6,483 bases of DNA from Candidatus Fibrimonadales bacterium (lineage in GTDB: Bacteria > Fibrobacterota > Fibrobacteria > Fibrobacterales > Fibrobacteraceae), in assembly GCA_009777135.1 (NCBI GenBank), contig WRMM01000116.1, forward strand, positions 1 to 6,483, in the 5' to 3' direction. The position numbers and the translations under genes were made by a program. Below are positions 1 to 5,337 of the stretch, one piece after another. The first letter of the stretch is position 1. Every line of letters starts with the position of its first letter. The notes under the pieces were generated by a model. That model worked only from the letters and a program-made list of their open reading frames with translations. It ran no database searches and was not told the origin of the DNA.

Positions 1-420
1 AATGATGAATCGCTCACTTGGGACGCGATTGTAGGAACTTTAAAACATCCTGCTGCATATATAACAGTCGTGCATTCCATTGCAAACCAGAGCTGCTATG
101 TGCAACATGGCAGCAGACGTTTGATTTCTCAAAATGGCTATAATTCCATAGGCAGTGGCGAAAATGAAGTTTTCGAAGTAGAAAGTTCAGATGAAGGCGC
201 TCAAATACAGTTAAGAGTTGTATGCTATGGTGAGAGCATCCAAATTCCTGTTCTTGAAGCAGGCGAAACAGATCCGCCTATTATTCAGAATGGATACAAT
301 TATTCGGTTTCCGTAATTTACACTGCCGGAGATGGCGGCATACAAAATGCGAATAATTACAAAGCAACTCTTCTTAAGGGCGAAGAACGTGATCTGTCTG
401 AGCAATTAGAATCTTTGTAG
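1..420 (+). CDS. Hypothetical beta-rich envelope protein, 5'-truncated
   Basis: Frame 1 is open from the first base to a TAG at 418-420, so the gene begins upstream of the window; the GTG at 70 is only an internal valine. About 139 residues are visible. They alternate hydrophobic and polar residues with many Gly, Asn and Ser, as in beta-sandwich domains, and show no membrane segment. The C-terminal stretch contains an 'IIQNGYNYSVSV' strand that resembles 'LIIENGYVYNFEF' near the end of the next protein, and an 'IGSGENEVFEVES' stretch that resembles 'VGNGELHVQSGETGIYSF' there. I infer a paralogous module. The gene is followed after 9 nt by a lipoprotein gene in the same frame and probably shares its mRNA. 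By analogy with the neighbours it is likely secreted or lipid-anchored, but the N-terminus is not visible. The family is not recognised and the function is unknown. Confidence 0.8.
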   Translation, partial: NDESLTWDAIVGTLKHPAAYITVVHSIANQSCYVQHGSRRLISQNGYNSIGSGENEVFEVESSDEGAQIQLRVVCYGESIQIPVLEAGETDPPIIQNGYNYSVSVIYTAGDGGIQNANNYKATLLKGEERDLSEQLESL

Positions 421-429
421 CAGAAATTT

Positions 430-1122
430 ATGACTTTCGCAAGAAGATTTGCGCAACGCAAAACGGCGGCGCTGTGCTTAGTGACGCTGTTATCTGTTTT
501 GTATCTTTCTTGCGGCAAGCACGATATACATAACTCACCCGAACCTACAGGTAAAGTTACTTTTTACAATGAATCAAGGTACCATATTACCATTCACCAT
601 TCCCATTTCGGAGGCTCAATTTTAGTAGATAAACTTGCGCCCGGAAATATATATTCAATTGAACTTAACCCAAGCAACAATTATGGCGCAGGTGATGTAT
701 TCAGCATAAGATATTGGTATATGGTAGCAGACAATGTTTGGACTAATGGCGCTGATATAGACCCCAATATGCAAATAGCGCAAAATATTGAAGCAGGAAA
801 GCATTACATTATTCAAATTCCAAATCCTTCAAAACTGGAATTAAGCGAAGCCTTTGTAAAAATTCTAAACACTTCAAAAATGCCCATTGAATTTAATTAT
901 CTAAGTAATTTTTTTAAGCAAGTTGGCAACGGAGAATTGCACGTGCAGAGCGGAGAAACAGGAATTTACAGTTTTACAAACGGAACCGAAATTAAAGGCT
1001 ACACCATAACGCAAGTACTTGAAAGGTATCCCTTTCCAGAACTAATAATAGAAAATGGTTACGTATATAATTTTGAATTTAATGGAGAAGAGGTTAGGCA
1101 ATCGGAGGCAACAAAATTATGA
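430..1122 (+). CDS. Putative lipoprotein, two-module, unknown function
   Basis: This is a 230-residue protein. It has a basic n-region (R5, R6, R10, K11), a hydrophobic core at about 13-26 and a relaxed lipobox ending 'LYLSC', with C28 as the likely lipidated cysteine. After a short linker come two beta-rich parts. Residues about 40-132 begin 'GKVTFYNES' and end 'HYIIQIPNPS'. Residues about 141-218 begin 'AFVKILNTS' and end 'IIENGYVYNFEF'. The first part resembles the next lipoprotein ('MEFRNES', then a 'PG' turn); the second resembles the end of the preceding gene product. The start is in frame with the preceding gene, and the 9-nt gap has no Shine-Dalgarno sequence, so expression may depend on coupling. 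The signal peptide directly after this ATG supports the start. The stop overlaps the next start as ATGA. The family is not recognised; a surface or periplasmic-face structural or binding role is inferred. Confidence 0.88.
   Translation: MTFARRFAQRKTAALCLVTLLSVLYLSCGKHDIHNSPEPTGKVTFYNESRYHITIHHSHFGGSILVDKLAPGNIYSIELNPSNNYGAGDVFSIRYWYMVADNVWTNGADIDPNMQIAQNIEAGKHYIIQIPNPSKLELSEAFVKILNTSKMPIEFNYLSNFFKQVGNGELHVQSGETGIYSFTNGTEIKGYTITQVLERYPFPELIIENGYVYNFEFNGEEVRQSEATKL
1104..1108 (+). promoter_or_regulatory. Shine-Dalgarno site for the second lipoprotein
   Basis: GGAGG lies 10 nt before the ATG at 1119, inside the end of the upstream coding region. It supports that start and the 4-nt ATGA overlap, and shows that this organism uses canonical ribosome-binding sites. 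Confidence 0.75.
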
Positions 1123-1490
1123 AAAAATTTTTGTTATTTGCCGTTTTTTCCTTTTATTCTTGCGCAACAGAAGGCAATATAGAATTTGTGCCTGGAGCCA
1201 CAAAAATGGAGTTCCGAAACGAATCTGCAATACATTTGCAAAATGTCAGATGGAATGGGCGTAATTTTGGAAATATTGAACCAGGCGGAATATCCGAAAT
1301 GATTGTTTCTGAAGGACATGGCTATATATTTTTCAATGCAAGCAATGGCGAAAGTTACCAAACAGCGCAAATATTTATAGGTGAAAAACACAGAAGCAAT
1401 AGAGAAACGCTTACAAATCAAATGCTTGTGGCAAATATCAACAATCCTGACGAGCGAAAGCCCTTAGGAGGAATATTAAATGCGGATTAA
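1119..1490 (+). CDS. Putative small lipoprotein, single module
   Basis: This 123-residue protein has a short lipoprotein signal peptide: K2 and K3, a hydrophobic core 'FLLFAVFSF', and 'FYSC' with C15 as the likely lipid attachment site. The mature part is one beta-rich module. It opens with 'KMEFRNES', continues through a 'WNGRNFGNIEPGG' turn and a 'GYIFF' strand, and ends in 'LVANINNPDERKP'. This looks like a shorter version of the first module of the preceding lipoprotein (shared F.NES opening, PG turn and closing hydrophobic strand followed by NP). The start overlaps the upstream stop by 4 nt and has a good Shine-Dalgarno site; the stop lies 11 nt inside the next gene. Translational coupling with both neighbours is therefore likely. 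A third paralogue in a cassette is inferred; the biochemical function is unknown. Confidence 0.85.
   Translation: MKKFLLFAVFSFYSCATEGNIEFVPGATKMEFRNESAIHLQNVRWNGRNFGNIEPGGISEMIVSEGHGYIFFNASNGESYQTAQIFIGEKHRSNRETLTNQMLVANINNPDERKPLGGILNAD
1466..1471 (+). promoter_or_regulatory. Shine-Dalgarno site for the barrel protein gene
   Basis: AGGAGG lies 8 nt before the ATG at 1480, within the preceding gene. It is a near-perfect site and fixes the start that overlaps the upstream stop by 11 nt. It is the strongest ribosome-binding site in the + strand cassette. Confidence 0.8.
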
Positions 1491-2097
1491 ATACCTATTG
1501 GCAATAATCCTTGCTGTTTTATTTTCGCAGCAGAGCGTTTATGCTTCCAAGTTTAATTTTGACGAACTAGTTAGAAAAAGAAAAATAAAAGATACCGCAG
1601 AATTTTCCGTTTGGCCAATTTTTTACGCTGGAGGAACATTCTTTTTCACAGAACTTGAAGTGGAACAGCACTACCCCGGATACACGCTCTCAGGCGGTCT
1701 AACGCTCAACATGCATTATTCAGAAATATTATTTTTCACAGATGCCCTATACTCTCACAGAGCCTACGACGGCGTACCAGGAACCCTGAATTATCGCATA
1801 GAAGAAACCTCAATAGACCTTGCAATAGGCGCAGGGCTTAACGGATTATATATTGGAGGATATGCGCAATTCCCTATGCAGGCAAAAATCAGAGTTAACG
1901 AGTGGACTTGGGAAGATTTTGACGGGCTTACCAGAAATCCATCGCTTGCTCTTATAGGCGGCTATCGCAGAACAGGAAAATACCTAGGCATAGACGCTAG
2001 AATTTTACTTGGCCAAGGTCCCGGGCAGTTTTTAAGAAATTCATTCGGAAACAATTTTCTAGGCCAAATATCTCTAGGCTTTATGGGCGGGTTTTAA
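1480..2097 (+). CDS. Putative outer-membrane beta-barrel protein
   Basis: This 205-residue protein has a Sec signal peptide: basic R2 and K4, hydrophobic core at 5-15, and a likely cleavage after A22 in 'SVYA-SKF'. After a charged stretch at about 24-40 come alternating amphipathic strands rich in Tyr, Phe and Gly: about 42-57, 67-92, 103-140, 155-179 and 193-205. The strand count and length suit an eight-stranded barrel. The last strand, 'LGQISLGFMGGF', ends in Phe with alternating hydrophobic residues, the usual C-terminal signal read by the BAM assembly machinery. It is the last gene of the + strand cassette, coupled to the lipoprotein gene before it, which suggests that the barrel and lipoproteins act together at the outer membrane. 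No specific family is recognised. A soluble periplasmic beta protein is less likely given the C-terminus. Confidence 0.85.
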   Translation: MRIKYLLAIILAVLFSQQSVYASKFNFDELVRKRKIKDTAEFSVWPIFYAGGTFFFTELEVEQHYPGYTLSGGLTLNMHYSEILFFTDALYSHRAYDGVPGTLNYRIEETSIDLAIGAGLNGLYIGGYAQFPMQAKIRVNEWTWEDFDGLTRNPSLALIGGYRRTGKYLGIDARILLGQGPGQFLRNSFGNNFLGQISLGFMGGF

Positions 2098-2984
2098 TAC
2101 GACCGCTCAATAATCAATGCCGCTATATTCCTAAATGTATCGGTGTTTCTGTTTCCAAATTTTTCCAAAAATGCCAAAGACTCATTGTATAATTCAACGG
2201 CTTTCTTCTTTGAAGCATCCAAGCCAAGAACCGCAGGATACGTCGCTTTGCCTTTTTTAATGTCTGAGCCAGTTTTTTTGCCAAGCTTTTCAGTCGAGCT
2301 TTCTATATCCAAAATATCATCCACAATCTGGAAAACAAGACCAATTCCCTTGCCAAATTCTCTTATATGCTCCAAATCCTCTTTTTTGGCGCCCGCAAGC
2401 AAAGCCCCCGTAACCAGCGAAGCCTCTATCAAAGCTGCCGTTTTATGATAATGAATATAATCAACCGTTGCCAAATCAACGGACTTTCCCTCAGACTCAA
2501 TGTCTATAATTTGCCCTCCAATCATGCCCTTTGTGCCAAGCGAGCGCGCAAGCTCCTCAACAACGGCAGCATTTCCTGTGCGAGAAATCAATTCAAATGC
2601 AAAAATGCAAAGGGCATCGCCAGCCAAAATTGCGGCGGCTTCGCCATAAACCTTGTGCGTAGATGGCTTTCCGCGGCGAAAATCATCATCGTCCATGCAG
2701 GGCAAATCATCGTGTATCAAAGAAAACGTGTGCAGCATTTCCAAAGCGCACATTGCCAAGCGAATAGACTCAGACGGCTTTCCATTGAAAAACTCGTAAG
2801 AAGCCAATGCAAGAGCCGGGCGCAGTCTTTTTCCGCCTATCAAAAGCGCATAACGCATTGCGGAATGCAAGCTTTTTGGGGTTTCGGTTTCTTCTGGAAT
2901 GTAATCTTTTAAACTATCTTCCGTTAACTTGCCGGCAGATTCCAAATATGCCATTGCCTTTTCTGCCATGCTTGCCATGCTCAT
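2094..2984 (-). CDS. ispA: Polyprenyl synthetase, farnesyl-diphosphate-synthase type
   Basis: This 296-residue protein has the usual length and motifs of trans-isoprenyl diphosphate synthases, cytosolic enzymes that condense isopentenyl diphosphate with allylic diphosphates. 'GGKRLRP' at 50-56 binds substrate diphosphate. The first Asp-rich motif 'DDLPCMDDDD' (92-101), followed by 'RRGKPSTH', carries the two-residue insertion typical of bacterial short-chain enzymes. 'GQIIDI' is at 157-162, 'HKT' at 180-182, and the second Asp-rich motif 'DDILD' at 222-226. The fifth residue before the first motif is aromatic (F87; Tyr in E. coli IspA, from memory), which favours farnesyl diphosphate as product, feeding undecaprenyl phosphate and quinone synthesis. 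Geranylgeranyl diphosphate cannot be excluded. AGGAG 9 nt before the ATG supports the start. It lies 16 nt after a small membrane-protein gene and meets the + strand barrel gene with overlapping stop codons. Confidence 0.96.
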   Translation of the reverse strand: MSMASMAEKAMAYLESAGKLTEDSLKDYIPEETETPKSLHSAMRYALLIGGKRLRPALALASYEFFNGKPSESIRLAMCALEMLHTFSLIHDDLPCMDDDDFRRGKPSTHKVYGEAAAILAGDALCIFAFELISRTGNAAVVEELARSLGTKGMIGGQIIDIESEGKSVDLATVDYIHYHKTAALIEASLVTGALLAGAKKEDLEHIREFGKGIGLVFQIVDDILDIESSTEKLGKKTGSDIKKGKATYPAVLGLDASKKKAVELYNESLAFLEKFGNRNTDTFRNIAALIIERSY

Positions 2985-2993
2985 ATTCCCTTG

Positions 2994-2998
2994 CTCCT
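2994..2998 (-). promoter_or_regulatory. Shine-Dalgarno site for ispA
   Basis: On the minus strand this reads AGGAG, with 9 nt to the ATG at 2984. It favours that first Met over the in-frame Met codons at residues 3 and 6, which would sit 15 and 24 nt away. It lies within the 16-nt gap between the small membrane-protein gene and ispA. Confidence 0.7.
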
Positions 2999-3000
2999 AT

Positions 3001-3189
3001 TTAATTAAATGCACTGCCAAAATCTTCATCATTGGCTCTTGTTTTTTCTGCCTCCATATAGGCAGCGTCTATAACAGGCTTTGGGTTCATGTTCTTTTTT
3101 ATTTGCCTTCGCAAATAAATGTTAAAATACAATATACTGCCTATAATCAAAATAAAAGGCAAAACTATTGCAAGAACAACCCAAACCAT
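3001..3189 (-). CDS. Small single-pass membrane protein, unknown function
   Basis: This 62-residue protein has one hydrophobic segment at about 2-25 ('VWVVLAIVLPFILIIGSILYF' region, Pro at 11), followed by a basic cluster 'RRQIKK' and a polar, acidic tail ending 'NDEDFGSAF'. The positive-inside rule predicts a periplasmic N-terminus and a cytoplasmic C-terminus. The start codon lies 1 nt after the AIPR gene's TAA, with only a weak GGGA 5 nt upstream, so translation is probably coupled to the AIPR gene. The stop is 16 nt before ispA. ispA is often preceded by xseB, but XseB is a soluble helical protein without a membrane segment, so this is not XseB. Its role could belong to either neighbour: a membrane partner of the defence protein, or a conserved envelope peptide of unknown function. 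Coding is likely from its clean hydrophobic-basic-polar layout and tight spacing. Confidence 0.8.
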   Translation of the reverse strand: MVWVVLAIVLPFILIIGSILYFNIYLRRQIKKNMNPKPVIDAAYMEAEKTRANDEDFGSAFN

Positions 3190-3190
3190 A

Positions 3191-5083
3191 TTAATCCCAA
3201 ATGTCGTCCAAACCGCCTTTGCATTTTTCCCAAGCGGAGTCGTCTTTGCTCATAATATCCAAAATGCTGTTATAAACATCCGTATTTGTGAAACCTTTCC
3301 ATATACGCCTTTCAACGGTCTCGCCAGTTTCATTGTCAATAACCCTCAAAACATCAAAGAATTTCTGATTGTCTTTGTATTCCGCCACTATAACTTTAGA
3401 AAGCGGACCTTCTAAAATTCTCTTCACAAATCTGACTATGGAGCTATTGAACTCATTTTCATTGTCTTGCAAAGTTTGGAAATCCCTGAAAGGCCTGCCA
3501 TAATGCAGCCAGTAGCGAAGCGACAAAGCTATTGCAACATCGCGAATTGCCGAGCGGAATGCGAATTTGTCTTCCAATTTTCCGCCATGCCAAGAAATCA
3601 AAGTCAAGGGATTATCCCTGTTTGGCTCTATGCGAGTCCCCTGCCCGGGCGTAACCGCCTTTATTTTGAGCGGAAGCCTGCCCAAAAGCTGCCACGCCTT
3701 TGTGTATATTATGCACAAACGCACAAATGGGCTTTCGTGCTCGGTTGTTTGCCTGTAAAAAGAACCAAAGCATCGCTGATAAAAACTTTCTTGGTCAAAA
3801 ACCTGGTCGCTTGCTCGGCTCTCGGAAATTTTCGCATCCAAAAGAAGCATGGTTTTAGAAAGCTCGGGGCGCATGCGAACTTCAAGTTTGCGCGTGCGTG
3901 TTTTGGGACGAACGCCCTCTTTGTATATATAATAAAAACCCTCTGCCTGCATTTTTTGCCAAATAAAGAACTGCAAATCGTCTGCGGCGCGCAAATGGTA
4001 GCTAAATACCGGATTTTGGCGGTTATTTGCCATTGTCACAAGGCGAACAAAGTTTCCGGATTCATGCTCCTCGGTTTCTGACGGGTATGGAATCACCACT
4101 TTCACCAAAACAAGAGGGTTCACAGGATCGTCTTCTCTGCTTGCGTATTGTTCATACGTAAAAAGGCTCTGCGCTCCGTTTATTATTTTTGGATGGTCAA
4201 TGGACAGGAACCATTTGCCGTCTGCCTGCTCTGGGCGCAAATTATCGCCGGTCAAAGTCATTCCATTGTGCAAAAACGGGAATTCTTCTATTGTTTTATT
4301 CTTTTTCATGCCAAGAAATGCATCTAAAAGGCTTGCATTAGTATATGTTTGGCTGCCAAGATATGTGCGAATATTTGAGCTTACAATCATCATATTGTGC
4401 TTTGCCTTGTGTCTGCGGCCAAGTTCCAAATGATAGTCGTAAATTTCTTGAATGGGCACAAAACCCACAAATAACTCCCCTCTTTTGCTTTTTATGCGCA
4501 GCGGAGCGTTTTCCAAAGAGAGTTTGAGAACGGCGTCTTCAGCTTCGTTGTCGTCCATATCGTCAAATTCGGCACTTATATCTGCTATTATGTTCAGTTC
4601 TTCTTTCCATGACTTTAGTCTTTTTCTGAGGTCTTTAAGCGTACGGCGCATTTCATAATCGGTTATGTCTTTGCCGCCATCTGTGCGCATCACCGTAATT
4701 TCCAGCTTTTGCTCACAAGAATCATCGTCAGCGCCGTTTTCATCCGATTCTGAGTCAATTGACGAAGCGGCATGCCAAGTGGGAACTTCTTCTCTTATAG
4801 CCAAAAAAAACGGATTTGTCGGGTTTGCGGAGCGCAAAAGCACATCGCCAAGGTTTTTTAAATCTGAAGACAGGTAAGAAAGGGATGTTTCTATGCTGTT
4901 TTCCTCATCAAGGAATATAAACAATTCTAAAATCTTGTTTGTGTACTGAAATGCATGAAAACAGCCTTTTTGCTGGTTTAGGTAATGAAGCGCCTTCTTT
5001 TTTTCCAAAGGCACTCTTTTGTCCAAACTGCGATATTTGGCTATAAAATCCAATCTTCTGTCAAACGCTTTATTCCATTCCAT
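3191..5083 (-). CDS. AIPR-family abortive infection phage resistance protein
   Basis: With the ATG at 5083 the product has 630 residues. Its centre carries the hallmarks of the AIPR family (PF10592 type), in order: 'SSNIRTYLG' (about 235-243), 'FPFLHNGMTL' (268-277), 'KIINGAQSL' (299-307), 'LVKVVIP' (about 326-332) and 'MANNRQNPVFSYHLRAADD' (351-369). Family members are linked to abortive phage infection in bacteria; the molecular activity is not settled. Upstream lie a helical N-terminus, an acidic low-complexity stretch at about 107-125 and a charged, possibly coiled region at about 143-185. I see no PD-(D/E)XK nuclease motif in the N-terminal part. The start is chosen because GGAG lies 6 nt before this ATG; the in-frame TTG four codons earlier overlaps that site. 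The 62-residue membrane protein follows after 1 nt. The role as phage defence is inferred from family and not shown here. Confidence 0.9.
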   Translation of the reverse strand: MEWNKAFDRRLDFIAKYRSLDKRVPLEKKKALHYLNQQKGCFHAFQYTNKILELFIFLDEENSIETSLSYLSSDLKNLGDVLLRSANPTNPFFLAIREEVPTWHAASSIDSESDENGADDDSCEQKLEITVMRTDGGKDITDYEMRRTLKDLRKRLKSWKEELNIIADISAEFDDMDDNEAEDAVLKLSLENAPLRIKSKRGELFVGFVPIQEIYDYHLELGRRHKAKHNMMIVSSNIRTYLGSQTYTNASLLDAFLGMKKNKTIEEFPFLHNGMTLTGDNLRPEQADGKWFLSIDHPKIINGAQSLFTYEQYASREDDPVNPLVLVKVVIPYPSETEEHESGNFVRLVTMANNRQNPVFSYHLRAADDLQFFIWQKMQAEGFYYIYKEGVRPKTRTRKLEVRMRPELSKTMLLLDAKISESRASDQVFDQESFYQRCFGSFYRQTTEHESPFVRLCIIYTKAWQLLGRLPLKIKAVTPGQGTRIEPNRDNPLTLISWHGGKLEDKFAFRSAIRDVAIALSLRYWLHYGRPFRDFQTLQDNENEFNSSIVRFVKRILEGPLSKVIVAEYKDNQKFFDVLRVIDNETGETVERRIWKGFTNTDVYNSILDIMSKDDSAWEKCKGGLDDIWD

Positions 5084-5089
5084 AGAAAT

Positions 5090-5093
5090 CTCC
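5090..5093 (-). promoter_or_regulatory. Shine-Dalgarno site that decides the AIPR start
   Basis: The minus strand reads TTGGAG, then 6 nt, then ATG at 5083. The GGAG is well placed for that ATG. An in-frame TTG at 5095-5093 would extend the protein by four residues but overlaps the site itself and has no Shine-Dalgarno of its own, so it is rejected. Confidence 0.75.
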
Positions 5094-5099
5094 AAAATC

Positions 5100-5136
5100 T
5101 TCGGAGAATAAATATAGTAAATTAAAAAGCAATTTT
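5100..5136 (-). promoter_or_regulatory. Possible promoter of the AIPR operon
   Basis: The 53 nt between the small ORF and the AIPR ATG are very AT-rich. On the minus strand a TATATT hexamer at 5116-5111 would place transcription start near 5104, giving a leader of about 20 nt that contains the GGAG. No convincing -35 element sits at 16-18 nt. This is a candidate -10 region only, and read-through from the genes upstream is equally possible. Confidence 0.3.
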
Positions 5137-5337
5137 CTAGGAAATTTCACAAAAAAAATCAGCCAAACCCACCCAATCTTCATTTTCTTGCATTTTTAGC
5201 ACAATTTGGGCGTTTTTTACAAAAGGCTCATAGCTCTGCAATTTATCTAAAGCATTGAAATACTTAGAGTTAGCTCTGCCGATATTGCCCATGTAAAAAT
5301 CTTGGGCAATATTTTTAATAGTTAAGCCCAAAGCCAT
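5137..5337 (-). CDS. Small hypothetical protein overlapping the GH3 end
   Basis: This ORF of 66 residues runs from an ATG at 5337 to a TAG at 5137-5139. The N-terminal 23 nt overlap the end of the GH3 gene in another frame; the rest fills the interval before the AIPR gene. The translation looks protein-like: predicted helices, a balanced composition, and a C-terminus 'NEDWVGLADFFCEI' of the alternating kind seen in small helical-bundle proteins. No ribosome-binding site is evident before this ATG or before the next one (5292). The longer in-frame ORF from 5418 runs 104 nt into GH3 and is unlikely to be the real start. A perfect 10-bp inverted repeat lies inside the ORF. It may be a genuine small gene, or the surviving C-terminal end of a longer one cut off by rearrangement. 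I do not recognise the family. Confidence 0.45.
   Translation of the reverse strand: MALGLTIKNIAQDFYMGNIGRANSKYFNALDKLQSYEPFVKNAQIVLKMQENEDWVGLADFFCEIS
5282..5312. repeat. Perfect 10-bp inverted repeat after the GH3 stop
   Basis: ATATTGCCCA at 5282-5291 is the exact reverse complement of TGGGCAATAT at 5303-5312, with an 11-nt loop. On the minus strand the hairpin begins 2 nt after the GH3 stop (TAA, 5317-5315), a place for a terminator or 3'-end stabiliser, but no T-run follows it in that direction. A T-run (5312-5316) does follow it on the + strand, where no gene reads in. It also falls inside the small ORF at 5137-5337. Confidence 0.6.

Noticed and set aside
430..465. Twin-arginine export motif from R5-R6 of the lipoprotein
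   Set aside because: The residues around the RR pair do not fit S/T-R-R-x-F-L-K; a Sec lipoprotein signal explains them better.
1134..1421. 95-residue minus-strand ORF
   Set aside because: It is antisense to a lipoprotein gene with a good start, ribosome-binding site and signal peptide.
2085..2108. Intrinsic terminator between the convergent genes
   Set aside because: The stem is short with a G-U pair on one strand and a mismatch on the other, the loop is long, and no T-run follows in either direction.
2095..2112. T7-promoter-like start (TAATACGAC) on the + strand
   Set aside because: Only the first nine bases match. The rest of the T7 consensus is absent, and the bases are explained by the two stop codons and the end of ispA.
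2367..2912. 181-residue + strand ORF
   Set aside because: It is antisense to the conserved ispA motifs; the translation is low-quality and has no Shine-Dalgarno site.
3467..4081. 204-residue + strand ORF
   Set aside because: It lies wholly antisense to the AIPR core motifs, and its translation is rich in Cys, His and Arg with no coherent domain.
5081..5095. TTG at 5095 as the AIPR start
   Set aside because: The TTG overlaps the GGAG that serves the ATG at 5083 and has no ribosome-binding site of its own.
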